64,000 nt of DNA from Verrucomicrobiia bacterium (GTDB lineage: Bacteria; Verrucomicrobiota; Verrucomicrobiia; Limisphaerales; DASXHY01). The notes below the pieces were generated by a model, which was not told the origin of the DNA, ran no database searches, and was given only the letters and a program-made list of their open reading frames with translations. Of the stretch, positions 52,178 through 61,775 are shown one piece after another. Each line of letters opens with the position of its first letter. Within the stretch, counting starts at the first letter, position 1. Where the stretch lies: the NCBI GenBank assembly GCA_035629175.1, contig DASPIL010000011.1, positions 1 to 64,000 of the forward strand, in the 5' to 3' direction. Position numbers and translations under genes: made by a program.

Positions 52178-53337
52178 TGGTGTTTCGCGGATTGCACAAA
52201 TTTGATGAAGTTATCGCGTTGCGCCGAAACGAGATTCGCTTCGCCGGCAAGTTTGTAGAAGAAGGTTTGGCCGGGGCGCGGAACCATAATGCCGATCACT
52301 CGCGTTGGCTGGCCAGAAGCGGGATCAGTCCCCGATATCTCGATCGCGGTTCCCTTGCCCTCGGCGAGATCCATCTGGGTGCTTTGCTGCCGAATGTCGG
52401 CTTCCGCTGCTTCAGCAAGGCCGATCTGACGGCGCCACCGGTTAACGTTGGCCGCAAATCCCCCGCCTTCTCCCGCTGAAGCACTTACGTTCACGGCTGC
52501 CTGCGCGGTGCCGGAACCCGTGATTATGAATTTTCCGACGAGAAACTGGCCGCCTGCAACTTCCTTCCAATCTGCTGGCACCGTCCATTGGGGCTGCCCC
52601 TCACGGGAAATCGGACCCGCACTCGCCACTGCTGCGGCAGCACCCATGCCATCGATGGGCGGATGCGACGGCGGCAACATCCCTGCAGACGGCGCGGCCT
52701 CGAACCGCACCGACTTCATGAATTCCAACAACGCCGGCTTCTGCGATGCGACCAATGCATCGTCACCCGACATTTTATAAAACCAGGCACTGCCATCGCG
52801 GTGTTGAATAACTCCGATGACCCGCATCGGATCGCCGCTGCCAGGATTGGTTCCCGCAATGTCGTAAAGCTCGGCCGGTTCCCCTGCAACCTCGACCTTC
52901 TCCGCCGTCTTTTTCAACGCGTCCTCGGCAAGAGGTTCAAGGCTGACCTGCCCGCGCCATCGATTTACGTTGGCGACATCGCCCCCAGCGCCGCCTCCGA
53001 GCGGCATCACGCTGACGTCGGCTTGCTTGCCATCCTTTTCGATCTTGAAAGACGCAACCCGCATCGAACCGAGCGGAGCCTCGCTCCAGCCGGCCGGCGT
53101 CGTGAACGCAAGCTTCGGCCGATGCATCATACCCATGCCCATATCCATCCCGGCAGGCATGGTGGCACCCGGTTCCGGATGGCCAGGTGGCAAGGCTCCC
53201 GTGGGCACGGACGTGGAGGACTGCTTCGGAACGACGGTAACTGTTGCCTCGTCGCGGCCGCATCCCGCAAGGCAGGAGACTGCAATGGAGAGCGTTAAGA
53301 AAGGGGCAAGCGAACGGAGCTGTTGTTTTTGCTTCAT
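52174..53337 (-). CDS. Lipoprotein with duplicated domain and Met-rich linker
   Basis: 387 residues; start at 53337 (MKQKQQ). Lipobox LAGC places the lipid at Cys26. A linker around residues 55-75 reads MPAGMDMGMGMMH, resembling copper-binding Met motifs. Two copies of one domain follow. Copy A includes PAGWSEAPLGSMRVASFKI, ADVSVMPLGGGAGGDVANVNRWRGQVSLEP and MRVIGVIQHRDGSAWFYKMSGDDALVASQKPALLEFMKSVRF. Copy B repeats it as PADWKEVAGGQFLVGKFII, AAVNVSASAGEGGGFAANVNRWRRQIGLAE and TRVIGIMVPRPGQTFFYKLAGEANLVSAQRDNFIKFVQSAK. Function is unknown. It is the first gene before resB-ccsA. Confidence 0.75.
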   Translation of the reverse strand: MKQKQQLRSLAPFLTLSIAVSCLAGCGRDEATVTVVPKQSSTSVPTGALPPGHPEPGATMPAGMDMGMGMMHRPKLAFTTPAGWSEAPLGSMRVASFKIEKDGKQADVSVMPLGGGAGGDVANVNRWRGQVSLEPLAEDALKKTAEKVEVAGEPAELYDIAGTNPGSGDPMRVIGVIQHRDGSAWFYKMSGDDALVASQKPALLEFMKSVRFEAAPSAGMLPPSHPPIDGMGAAAAVASAGPISREGQPQWTVPADWKEVAGGQFLVGKFIITGSGTAQAAVNVSASAGEGGGFAANVNRWRRQIGLAEAAEADIRQQSTQMDLAEGKGTAIEISGTDPASGQPTRVIGIMVPRPGQTFFYKLAGEANLVSAQRDNFIKFVQSAKHQ

Positions 53338-53457
53338 GGGCTGCTGTTGTTGTCGCGGACACACTAGCGCGTGGCGCATTCGCCGCACGTCATTCTTTGC
53401 CAATTGCGGAACATCTGTTGCATACACCATAGCAAAATCCGCACAGGGTGAAAGCAG

Positions 53458-53485
53458 AAGCACGCCAGGAGATCCTGGCGTGCTT
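53458..53485 (-). terminator. Terminator hairpin downstream of rho
   Basis: AAGCACGCCAGGA pairs perfectly with TCCTGGCGTGCTT (13 bp, very short loop). It lies 26 nt after the rho stop on the minus strand, before the lipoprotein gene. The following CTGCTTTC is only weakly T-rich. Confidence 0.7.
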
Positions 53486-53511
53486 GCCCGGCCAAATTGC
53501 CTCGGAATCGC

Positions 53512-55026
53512 CTAACCGACACTCATCCCGAGCAAAAATTCAATATTGCTGCCCGTTTTCTTCAATTTGTTCAGCATGAGCTCCATCGCCTCGACCGGCG
53601 GAACTCCGGTCAGCGCCCGCCGAAGAATGACAACCTTGTTGTACTCGTCCGGGTGATACAGCAGCTCTTCCTTGCGCGTTCCAGAGCGTTCAATGTTAAT
53701 CGACGGAAAGATGCGCCGGTCGACAAGCGAACGATCCAGGTGGACTTCCATGTTTCCCGTGCCCTTGAACTCCTCGAAAATCACTTCATCCATGCGGGAC
53801 CCGGTGTCGACGAGGGCGGTGGCGATAATCGTCAGCGATCCGCCTTCCTCAATATTTCGCGCCGCGCCGAAAAAGCGCTTCGGCTTGTGCAGCGCGTTGG
53901 CATCCACACCGCCCGATAGAATCTTTCCCGAATGCGGCTGCACGGTGTTGTAGGCGCGCGCGAGGCGGGTGATTGAATCCAGCAGGATCACAACGTCGCG
54001 CTTGTGCTCGACCATGCGTTTCGCCTTCTCAATCACCATTTCCGCCACCTGCACATGCCGCTCCGGCGGTTCATCGAAGGTCGAGCTGATCACTTCGGCG
54101 CCACGACAGGAACGTTCCATGTCAGTAACTTCTTCAGGACGCTCATCGATCAGCAAAATGAAAAGATACGCTTCCGGGTTGTTCTTCAGGATGGCATTCG
54201 CAAGTTTCTGCATCAGCACGGTCTTGCCCGTGCGCGGCGGGGCGACGATGAGTCCGCGCGAACCTTTGCCGATCGGGCAGACAAGGTCCAGAACGCGGGT
54301 CGAGAGTTCGTCGGAAGCCGTTTCGAGAAGGAACCGCTTGTTCGGAAACAACGGCGTCAGGTTATCAAAATGCGTCTTGTCCTTGGCCTTCTCAGGGTCC
54401 TCCTGATCCACGCCTTCGACTTTGAGAAGAGCGAAAAAACGCTCCTTGTCCTTCGGCGGCCGGATCTGGCCAGCGATCAGGTTCCCTGTTTGCAGATCAA
54501 AGCGGCGAATCTGCGACGGCGAGACGTAGATGTCCTCAGGGCACGGCAAATAATTAAAACTCTGCGACCGCAAAAAACCAAAACCTTCCGGCAGAACCTC
54601 GAGAACCCCTTCGGAGAACAGCACGCCGGCGCGCTCAGCGTTCTTCTGCAGGATCTGGAATATGACCTCGTGCTTTCGCATCGTGCCGAAATTCTCAACC
54701 CCCAGCTCGCGGGCCATGTTGTTCAGATCTGTCATCGACATCGCCTGCAGCTTCGCGATGTGCAACGAAGTCGCGATATGATCCTTGCCGGTCCCCTGCC
54801 CCTCGGTCTTCCGTGACGGCGGCTCGACGGCTTCGGAATCGCTGGTCTCGATTGGACGAGTGGGCGGCTGGAGTTCCGCGGGAGCGGCCGGGGCGTCATG
54901 GACTTCCACTGCAGCAGGTGCGGTCACGGTCTCTGTCGCAGGCATTTCAGCAAACGTCGCCTGTTGTGGCGTTCGCGCCTTTGATGCGCGTGGAGCTCTT
55001 GGCTTCTTCGTACTGGCTCTAGGCAT
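53512..55026 (-). CDS. rho: Transcription termination factor Rho
   Basis: A 504-residue hexameric RNA helicase. The first ~85 residues are a Pro/Ala/Glu-rich extension. The Rho_N helix region is ~90-130, the cold-shock-like RNA-binding domain is ~135-205 ([19 protein letters not shown]) and the ATPase domain follows with Walker A PPRTGKT (263-269), [16 protein letters not shown] and [16 protein letters not shown]. The conserved C-terminal end is [22 protein letters not shown]. It has its own terminator. Confidence 0.97.
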   Translation of the reverse strand: MPRASTKKPRAPRASKARTPQQATFAEMPATETVTAPAAVEVHDAPAAPAELQPPTRPIETSDSEAVEPPSRKTEGQGTGKDHIATSLHIAKLQAMSMTDLNNMARELGVENFGTMRKHEVIFQILQKNAERAGVLFSEGVLEVLPEGFGFLRSQSFNYLPCPEDIYVSPSQIRRFDLQTGNLIAGQIRPPKDKERFFALLKVEGVDQEDPEKAKDKTHFDNLTPLFPNKRFLLETASDELSTRVLDLVCPIGKGSRGLIVAPPRTGKTVLMQKLANAILKNNPEAYLFILLIDERPEEVTDMERSCRGAEVISSTFDEPPERHVQVAEMVIEKAKRMVEHKRDVVILLDSITRLARAYNTVQPHSGKILSGGVDANALHKPKRFFGAARNIEEGGSLTIIATALVDTGSRMDEVIFEEFKGTGNMEVHLDRSLVDRRIFPSINIERSGTRKEELLYHPDEYNKVVILRRALTGVPPVEAMELMLNKLKKTGSNIEFLLGMSVG

Positions 55027-55180
55027 AGGTCAAATCAAAATAAATTTCCAATTACTGAAAAAACAACAGGTGAAAACTGGGGCGTCACCAAAGCCCAGCG
55101 ACGATTGGAGGCTCTATCGATTAGATCAAATTGGAGTGACTGCCAACCGCGGGATTTGCACCGTAAGGTCCCGAATTTCG

Positions 55181-57343
55181 TCAATAAGGCAAGGGGAACC
55201 TTGCAGTGAGTTCGCGGACACGTTGGCGCACTTTGGTGATGGTGTCAACATTCTTGATGTCCATCAGGACCTCGCTGATCATGTCGGCAATCGCCGCCAT
55301 TTCCTGCTCCTTCATACCGCGCGTCGTGACCGCCGGCGTGCCCAGGCGAACGCCACTTGCCTGGAACGGGGATCGCGTTTCAAATGGAATGGTGTTCTTG
55401 TTGGTCGTGATTCCAGCCTCGTCGAGCGCGATCTGGCAATCCTTTCCAGTCAGGTTCTTGGCACCCACGTCAACAAGCATCAGATGGTTGTCGGTGCCGC
55501 CACTGATCAGGCGGAAACCGTTCTGCTTCATGCCTTCGGCCAGGGCCGCGGCATTGCGAACGATCTGTTTCTGGTATTCAACGAACGTTGGCTGCAACGC
55601 TTCCTGGAAACACACCGCCTTGGCGGCAATCACGTGCATCAATGGTCCGCCCTGGATTCCAGGGAAGGCCTGTGAGTCGATCTCCTTTGCGTACCGCTCG
55701 CGGCAAAGGATCAGTCCCCCACGCGGTCCCCGCAGAGTCTTGTGCGTTGTCGTCGTTACAAAATCGGCATGATCGATCGGGCTTGGATGAATACCCGCCG
55801 CCACCAAGCCCGCGATGTGCGCAATGTCAGCCAATAGCAGCGCCCCCACTTCACGGGCGATCTCGCCCATGCGCTTGAAATCAATGATCCGCGGATAAGC
55901 GCTGGCGCCGACAGTGATCATGCGCGGCTTGTGCTCACGAGCCATCCGGGCGAGCTGATCGTAATCGATGCGTTCATCCTCTTTGCGAACCCCATAGTGA
56001 ACGATTTCGAAAAACTTGCCTGAGAAGTTGGCTTTGTTTCCATGCGTCAGATGTCCTCCGTGGCTGAGGTCCATGGTCAACATCTTGTCGCCGGGCTTCA
56101 GCATCGCAAAGTAGACGGCCATATTTGCGCCCGATCCGGAATGCGGCTGGACGTTCGCGTGTTCGGCTCCGAACAACTGCCGTGCGCGATCGATTGCGAG
56201 CTGCTCAACCACGTCCACATTCTCACATCCCCCGTACCAGCGCTTCCGCGGATATCCTTCCGCATACTTGTTTGTCAGCACTGAACCCTGGGCTTCCATC
56301 ACCGCGGGACTTGTGAAGTTTTCGCTGGCAATCAGTTCGATGTTTTCCTGCTGCCGGACACGTTCGTGGTCGATGGCGCTGGCGATTTCGGGATCGACGG
56401 TTTTCAGTTTCAATTCGCGACGGATAAATGAGGTTTCCATTTTGCTGACGCGGCGCTCGTGACGGCCGCCTTCAAATTTTGATTCGAGAAACGTATCGAC
56501 GATCCGTTCCGCCATGTCAGTTGGCGTTGTCTTCGCCGCAATGCAGACAACATTGGCATCATTGTGCTGGCGTGTAACGGCTGCCGTCTGTTCGTCTGAA
56601 ACAAGGGCGGCACGAACACCCGGCACTTTGTTTGCCGCGATGCTCATGCCAATGCCGGTCGTGCAAATGAGAATGCCAAACTGCGCTCTCCCATTTGAAA
56701 CAGCCTGGCTGACTGCATGCGCGTAATCCGGGTAATCCGTGGAATCCTTTGAATGCGTTCCAAAATCAGCAACGCTCAAACCGCGCTGTTCCAAATGCTT
56801 CCGTACGGCCTCTTTCAAGTCGAATCCAGCATGGTCAGCCCCAATCGCAACAGCCACTCCCTTCCCATCGATCGGAGCGTGCCCGCCGTGCTCGATAAAC
56901 CGAAGCAGCGACACGATCCCCTGTTCAATTTGATCACGGCAATTCACGTAAACCTCATACGAACCGCCGATGGGATCGCTGATGTCCTTTTCAAACGTGT
57001 CGAGGGTTTCGTCGAATTCGCGAAGCAAAAACGTCTTCTCGGCCGCATTCGGATACAGGAGCATCACTGTGTCAACGTGGCTGTGGGTCATCCCGAAGAT
57101 ATAATCCGCCTGGTGCACCAACTCCGGCGTGAGCATCCGGCTGCGCTGGTTGGTGATGTCGATCCCAAGTTCCCTCGCGGCACGCACGGCATGGGCGCTG
57201 GGTGGCTGGCCTTCCATCGCCCCCAGGCCCGCCGACATCACGCGGTAACTGCCGCGTCCCTGGACCACGTGGCGAAAGATGCCTTCCGCCATTGGACTTC
57301 GGCAGACATTGCCCGTGCAAACAAAAAGAACCGTCTTCATCAA
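55181..57343 (-). CDS. Low-MW phosphatase-RpiB-GlyA triple fusion
   Basis: One uninterrupted 720-residue frame encodes three full-length enzymes. Residues 1-~152: low-molecular-weight phosphatase (P-loop Cys9-TGNVCRS, general acid Asp123 in SDPIGG). Residues ~161-298: ribose-5-phosphate isomerase B (GADHAG near 168-173, Cys227 in [13 protein letters not shown]). Residues ~302-720: serine hydroxymethyltransferase (419 residues; HSGSGAN, PLP-binding Lys535 in [14 protein letters not shown]). Linkers are only ~10 residues. The internal ATG at 56440 for the GlyA part has no visible ribosome-binding site. In Bacillus subtilis the order ywlE-rpiB-ywlG-glyA is conserved as separate genes. The phosphatase has Val where the arginine phosphatase YwlE has Thr11, so tyrosine-type specificity is more likely. 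Confidence 0.93.
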   Translation of the reverse strand: MMKTVLFVCTGNVCRSPMAEGIFRHVVQGRGSYRVMSAGLGAMEGQPPSAHAVRAARELGIDITNQRSRMLTPELVHQADYIFGMTHSHVDTVMLLYPNAAEKTFLLREFDETLDTFEKDISDPIGGSYEVYVNCRDQIEQGIVSLLRFIEHGGHAPIDGKGVAVAIGADHAGFDLKEAVRKHLEQRGLSVADFGTHSKDSTDYPDYAHAVSQAVSNGRAQFGILICTTGIGMSIAANKVPGVRAALVSDEQTAAVTRQHNDANVVCIAAKTTPTDMAERIVDTFLESKFEGGRHERRVSKMETSFIRRELKLKTVDPEIASAIDHERVRQQENIELIASENFTSPAVMEAQGSVLTNKYAEGYPRKRWYGGCENVDVVEQLAIDRARQLFGAEHANVQPHSGSGANMAVYFAMLKPGDKMLTMDLSHGGHLTHGNKANFSGKFFEIVHYGVRKEDERIDYDQLARMAREHKPRMITVGASAYPRIIDFKRMGEIAREVGALLLADIAHIAGLVAAGIHPSPIDHADFVTTTTHKTLRGPRGGLILCRERYAKEIDSQAFPGIQGGPLMHVIAAKAVCFQEALQPTFVEYQKQIVRNAAALAEGMKQNGFRLISGGTDNHLMLVDVGAKNLTGKDCQIALDEAGITTNKNTIPFETRSPFQASGVRLGTPAVTTRGMKEQEMAAIADMISEVLMDIKNVDTITKVRQRVRELTARFPLPY

Positions 57344-57394
57344 ATTCGTGGGGGTTGAAATTGGGTGCGGGAAGCAGAATCGTCAACGGCGAAA

Positions 57395-58495
57395 TCAAAG
57401 CCGCGACTGGCGCACCACAGCAAGTCCCTTTAGCAGGTCCAATGCCCTTGCGAGCGCGGGGTCGTTGACCACTGGGCGGTGTGGATTGGCGGAATTATTG
57501 TCGGATTGAGAGTTGCCCGGGCGCCCCGGCTGAGGAGTTTCCCCCGGCATTTCCGGCGCGTCGCTGCCACCCCCCCGGCGAATTCCGGCACGATGTTCGC
57601 GAACCAGTTCAGCCTCACCAAAACGCGTTCGCCGCGCTCCGGCCAATTGATTGGTGCCAACACCATTCGTCATCGCCCTCAAGCTGTCGGTGCGCGCGAC
57701 CGAAAAGGCGTCGGCATAATATACCCGCTCTTCTTCTGCCGAGACCGTGACATCGATATCCGGCTTCACGCCGTTTGTTCCAATAAGGGTTCCGTTCGCG
57801 AGCGAAACCGGGTCCGCAGCCAGTCGTAACGTGCTGCCGTCCCTGAGCGGGTAGTCACGCACGATGAAACCGTGCCCGGCAGTCCTGTTTCCAAGGATCA
57901 GTCCGGCCCCGGTGGAACGCAGCACCGCTGCCAATGCCTCAGCCGCCCCGGAGGTATTGCGATTCACCAGGATTGCGAGCGGCAGCTGAATGGTATCGGT
58001 CTTGGCCGTGGAGGAAACCACTTCATCCGACCACTTCAACAATGGCTGCGCACCCGGAATGAACAGTTCCGCGCTCTTCCCCGCTGCCTCGTAATCCGTC
58101 CCACTCGTGTAGCGAAGGTCTATGACCACGCCCGTGAGCTTGATGGAAGAACTGTGCTGCTGGATCACCTTTTGCAGACTGGCTGGCAGCATGGAACTCA
58201 CCGCGCCAATTCGCACATACGCGAGGTTGTCTTCAAAGACGCTCGAACGTGTAATGATTTCCGTTTCGGACGGCTGCGTGGCAGTGTTTGTGATCCACTG
58301 CGCGCGGGGGCTGAGTTCCGATACCAGCCCGCGGACTGCCGCGCGCTGCAACTCCGCATCATTCACGTTCGCGTTGGTGCGAATCAGCTGATACACCTCC
58401 GTAAAATCCGGCGCGTCGGCTGGCGCAGCACCTTTTGCAAGGGCCATTCCAGCCACGCAAAGGCAAATAAGAGAGGATATCCCGGTTCGTGTCAT
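57395..58495 (-). CDS. S41 peptidase-like protein with lost catalytic residues
   Basis: A 366-residue exported protein (signal peptide SSLICLCVAGMALA). The fold of C-terminal processing peptidases is visible: VVIDLRYTSGTDYEAAGKSAELFIPG, LPLAILVNRNTSGAAEALAAVL and LILGNRTAGHGF, then NGVKPDIDVTV. In active S41 enzymes the segments read N-x-x-S-A-S-A-x-E and T-x-G-K-G. Here Gly183 replaces the nucleophile Ser and His208 replaces the Lys base. It should be inactive as a protease and may bind peptides. No PDZ domain is evident between the N-terminus and the core. It lies 51 nt downstream of no gene on its strand until 58591. Confidence 0.7.
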   Translation of the reverse strand: MTRTGISSLICLCVAGMALAKGAAPADAPDFTEVYQLIRTNANVNDAELQRAAVRGLVSELSPRAQWITNTATQPSETEIITRSSVFEDNLAYVRIGAVSSMLPASLQKVIQQHSSSIKLTGVVIDLRYTSGTDYEAAGKSAELFIPGAQPLLKWSDEVVSSTAKTDTIQLPLAILVNRNTSGAAEALAAVLRSTGAGLILGNRTAGHGFIVRDYPLRDGSTLRLAADPVSLANGTLIGTNGVKPDIDVTVSAEEERVYYADAFSVARTDSLRAMTNGVGTNQLAGARRTRFGEAELVREHRAGIRRGGGSDAPEMPGETPQPGRPGNSQSDNNSANPHRPVVNDPALARALDLLKGLAVVRQSRL

Positions 58496-58590
58496 GACGC
58501 GCCCAAACTTGCGTTAGCGTAGTTTGAAAGTAAAGCGGGGAGGAACCGCGCCTGCGGCAGCAAAACCTCCCATCCCCATGGTTGCCGAAA

Positions 58591-59337
58591 TCATTGCGGG
58601 CGAGGGCTCGCGACGCCCTCGAGAAACTTTTTGCGGCAATCAGGGCAAACCCCGTGAGTCACCGATGTGCGGGAGTTTTGGGCGATGTAGCGTTCGATCT
58701 GCTCCCAGTATCCCTGGTCATTCCGCACCTTCTTGCACCACGCGCAGAACGGCAGCAACCCGTCCAGCAAGTCAATGTGCGTCGTGAGCTGCCTCGTCCG
58801 CCGCAGCGTAGCCATTGCATCCGTGCTTTCTCCAAGCAAAACCGCCAGCACGCTGAACGTCACTTGATGCACGGCATCGGGCTTGAGCAGGCCACAGAAC
58901 ATGCCAAGCACCTGCGCCGAGAGCTTCAACGGCCGGAACACACAGCTGCTTGCAACGTTGTTGAATTCAGTGTTGAAAAACGTCGAATCGTCCTGCCGCA
59001 AGGCGCGCGCGAAACTGCCTGACTTTATCTCCTGCTCCACGATCCGCCAGAGAGTCACCTGTTCGCTGGCGGGAATTACCAGCGCGGGTTCAAAACTGAA
59101 ATCTCCGGGATTTACCAGCCAGAATCCAAACGCGTGAAACAGCGCCAGCCCGCGGACATACTCGCCCGTTACATCCAGAATTCCGGCGGTATTTTCCTGC
59201 TCGTGCAGGTCCCGTCGAAAATGCTCCAGGGCAGCGAACAGCCCGAGCATCTCGCGATTTGCATCCAACGTTTTAAGACGCTCCAGGCCCGAGCGCATCA
59301 GGTCTGGATAAACAGATTGCGAATCGTCCCGTGTCAT
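58591..59337 (-). CDS. Signalling protein with C-terminal four-Cys domain
   Basis: A 248-residue cytoplasmic protein. The N-terminal ~190 residues look like a GAF-like sensory domain of unclear ligand (ENTAGILDVTGEYVRGLALFHAFGFWLV). The C-terminal LLPFCAWCKKVRNDQGYWEQIERYI, then VTHGVCPDCRKKFL, is a recurring four-cysteine (C-x2-C...C-x2-C) module found at the ends of bacterial response regulators and PAS/GAF proteins, likely a zinc ribbon. It overlaps the HDOD gene by 4 nt, so the two form a unit. Confidence 0.65.
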   Translation of the reverse strand: MTRDDSQSVYPDLMRSGLERLKTLDANREMLGLFAALEHFRRDLHEQENTAGILDVTGEYVRGLALFHAFGFWLVNPGDFSFEPALVIPASEQVTLWRIVEQEIKSGSFARALRQDDSTFFNTEFNNVASSCVFRPLKLSAQVLGMFCGLLKPDAVHQVTFSVLAVLLGESTDAMATLRRTRQLTTHIDLLDGLLPFCAWCKKVRNDQGYWEQIERYIAQNSRTSVTHGVCPDCRKKFLEGVASPRPQ

Positions 59338-60197
59338 TGCCGGACACTCCTCAGGAAGACATCCTCCACGGCCGCAATCTGCTCGTCGATCCTCGCGACA
59401 AGGGACGGCAGCAATCCAGTGTGAAAGCGGATTTTCTGGCAGGCCTTGGCATTCAACGGCGGGACAAAACGCTCTCCCGACGCGCCGATCTCCAGGGCGT
59501 GCACCACGTAATCGGCGAGATGGACCGTCGAAGCCAGCTCAACCGCAATCTGCGCCATGAACGGCTGATGATGACAACCCACGGCTTCAACCAGCGTTCC
59601 CGGGTAGCGCCATTCCTTCAGCAGGACGGCTGCGATTTGCTGGTGATCAAAACCGAGAACGCGCGTCTCAGCATCGCGCAGCAAAACTCGCTCGCGCCCG
59701 TGCAGCGAGAACACTTTCTCGGCCCACGCCGGGGCCTCGCACAGCAACACCAGGCGGCCGATGTCATGCAGCATTCCGGCAACGAAATACTTGTCCATCC
59801 CCGGCAATTTCAGCTCGCTCGCCAGCAATCGGGCCGCGACTCCCACCGCGAGTGAATGCCGCCAGAACGACTTCATGCTGAGCCCCTCGGCAGAAACGCC
59901 CGCAAACCGCTCCACCACGCTGGATACCAGGATCAAATCCTCGACCTGCTGCACGCCGATAAGGCTGATCGCTTCCGTGACCGTTCCCACCCGGCTGGAA
60001 AATCCATAGAACGAGCTGTTCGCCAGCCGAAGAAGCCGGGCGGTGAGATCCGGATCCTTCTCAATGGCATCTCCCACGGTCACGAGGTTCGACTGGGGCG
60101 AATTCATTGCCGCCTCGATCTCTTCCAAAACTGGCCCGTAGGAGCCCAGCGAAGAAGGAATGCCTGCAATCAAATCGGCGACGCTGGGGGAAGTCAT
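59334..60197 (-). CDS. HDOD domain signalling protein
   Basis: A 287-residue protein. LLRLANSSFYGFSSRVGTVTEAISLIGVQQVEDLIL and FWRHSLAVGVAARLLASE, with GMLHDIGRLVL, identify the HDOD output domain, related to HD phosphohydrolases. The HD motif is partly conserved (LHDIGRL), but HDOD proteins generally act as protein-interaction modules, often in motility, chemotaxis or stress signalling. Overlaps of 4 nt on both sides tie it to the Zn-ribbon protein and to a small upstream partner. Confidence 0.85.
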   Translation of the reverse strand: MTSPSVADLIAGIPSSLGSYGPVLEEIEAAMNSPQSNLVTVGDAIEKDPDLTARLLRLANSSFYGFSSRVGTVTEAISLIGVQQVEDLILVSSVVERFAGVSAEGLSMKSFWRHSLAVGVAARLLASELKLPGMDKYFVAGMLHDIGRLVLLCEAPAWAEKVFSLHGRERVLLRDAETRVLGFDHQQIAAVLLKEWRYPGTLVEAVGCHHQPFMAQIAVELASTVHLADYVVHALEIGASGERFVPPLNAKACQKIRFHTGLLPSLVARIDEQIAAVEDVFLRSVRQ

Positions 60198-60529
60198 TGC
60201 TGGGGAATCATTTTTCGGGCATAACGCTGCAGAAGAATACGGCTGAGTTCCGTGAAGACTGGATCGTTGTCAGTGTCCCAAAAACGCTCGTGAATCTGCT
60301 GGTTCAATTGCGCGAGAACATCCGGATCGACGCGGGCGAGCGGGTCCGCTTCCTCAACAGCGCGGGAGTTTTGCACCTCAACTTCGTCAATCCCCCACGC
60401 TTGCAGAATCCCAATCTGGCGCTCCGTCAGCGCGCAACCGGCAGGAATGAGCAGGAGATCGTGAACGTTTTTCACGTCCGTTACGACGATCATACCTTCC
60501 TGCAGATTTGCTGTTGGGACGCGTGGCAT
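60194..60529 (-). CDS. Small protein partner of the HDOD protein
   Basis: 111 residues, overlapping the HDOD gene by 4 nt. The first ~55 residues (LQEGMIVVTDVKNVHDLLLIPAGCALTERQIGILQAWGIDEVEV) resemble a small beta domain often found at the N-terminus of HDOD or HD-GYP proteins, here encoded separately. The rest is helical. It probably works in the same complex as the HDOD protein. This is inference from order and sequence pattern. Confidence 0.65.
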   Translation of the reverse strand: MPRVPTANLQEGMIVVTDVKNVHDLLLIPAGCALTERQIGILQAWGIDEVEVQNSRAVEEADPLARVDPDVLAQLNQQIHERFWDTDNDPVFTELSRILLQRYARKMIPQQ

Positions 60530-60673
60530 TCAGCGTTTCTTTCAAAACGCGCCCATCTCTTACGTCACCCGACACAGCAGATCAATTGAAAATCAGCATG
60601 GTAACTCGCGGCGGCAAATTCTTGCCCGAGGGAAACGAAGCCCCTCCGGAAGGCGCACCTGAACCTGAAGCGA

Positions 60674-61087
60674 TCAATCCGAACCGGCGCGCGAAACAGG
60701 TTGAACAATTCCAAAAACCTCCTGCAACTTTGCGGAGCTGGGCGGCTTGCCGAGGATGTCGAGCGCGCCCAATTCCATTGCTGCCTGGTGTTCCCTTTCC
60801 GCGAAGGAAGATGTCAGCATGACTACTGCAATGTTTCCAAAAGCCGGATGTTCCTTGAGCCATTGCAGGAATTCCAAGCCATTCATGTACGGCATGCGAA
60901 TATCCAGCAGAATCAGATAAGGCAGAGGATACGCCTCACGATCCCCAAATTGTTCCTTTCCTTGCAGGTAGTCGATCGCCTCCTGTCCATTCGTCGCATT
61001 GTGCATCGGAGCCGCGATGCCCGCCTGACGCAACGCGCGTTCCACCAGAAACACGTCGTTCTGATCATCCTCCACCAGTAAAACCAT
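60674..61087 (-). CDS. Single-domain response regulator, Rcp1-like
   Basis: A 137-residue receiver with no output domain. Start at 61087 (MVLLVEDDQND). The acidic pair and the phospho-acceptor Asp in LILLDIRMPYMNG are present, with Thr/Ser in VVMLTSS and Lys in ILGKPP. FLVERALRQAGI and QGKEQFGDREAYPLP are characteristic of Rcp1/CheY-like regulators that pair with phytochrome or hybrid kinases. It may act with the HDOD group 144 nt downstream, although spacing makes a common transcript uncertain. Confidence 0.9.
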   Translation of the reverse strand: MVLLVEDDQNDVFLVERALRQAGIAAPMHNATNGQEAIDYLQGKEQFGDREAYPLPYLILLDIRMPYMNGLEFLQWLKEHPAFGNIAVVMLTSSFAEREHQAAMELGALDILGKPPSSAKLQEVFGIVQPVSRAGSD

Positions 61088-61341
61088 AACAAACAAATTT
61101 ATTTGGGCTGCCCGCGGATCCGAAGTGCCAACGTCCGTGTCAACCTTGCGTCCTGCGGGTCTGCCTCAGTTCCTAAACTGCTGCCCCGCACACTAGACGA
61201 TTGAAGCCGTGATCGCAGTGGGGTTAAACCCGTTTTCGCTTTTGCGCTCGATGCAAGAAGATCCCCCAGTGGTCACTGGCAACGGATAATGCTACAGTCT
61301 CCGAGCAGCCCGGCTGCTTTAACAGCAACGAAAGGAAAAAT

Positions 61342-61665
61342 ATGGATACGCCGCTTGAAGGAATGAACGCAGGGAAAGCAGCTCTCGCGCGCGAACGCGT
61401 CACTGCTGATCTAAAAACCCTCGCCCGCGATGCCGAAGATTTGCTGAAAGCAACGGCAGGAGATCTGAGCGAGAAAGCCAAGGCCGCGCGCGCACGCCTC
61501 GGCGTGGCCCTGGAGCATGCAAAGGTGACCTGTGGCGAACTGCAGCAACAAACGCTCGCGGCCGCCAAGAAAACGGATGTGGTCATTCGCCAACACCCAT
61601 ACGAGACCATCGGCATAGCATTCGGTCTGGGCCTCCTCATTGGCGTCCTCGCGACGCGGAAGTAG
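61342..61665 (+). CDS. DUF883/ElaB-type ribosome-associated membrane protein
   Basis: A 107-residue protein. A long amphipathic Ala/Lys-rich helix (VTADLKTLARDAEDLLKATAGDLSEKAKAAR) is followed by VIRQHPYETIGIAFGLGLLIGVLATRK, the C-terminal membrane anchor of the YqjD/ElaB family. Members tether ribosomes to the inner membrane in stationary phase in E. coli. Preceded by GAAAGGAAAAAT, a fair ribosome-binding site, and by a region with no other gene. Confidence 0.9.
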   Translation: MDTPLEGMNAGKAALARERVTADLKTLARDAEDLLKATAGDLSEKAKAARARLGVALEHAKVTCGELQQQTLAAAKKTDVVIRQHPYETIGIAFGLGLLIGVLATRK

Positions 61666-61775
61666 CCGTCTTTCCGGCCACATCGGCAGAATATGCAAGC
61701 CGCGCTGGGTTGCTCGAAGCCCAGCGCCGGTCCGCTTGGCGTGCGGACATCAGCGCAGGAGGCGTTTCCCTGCCG

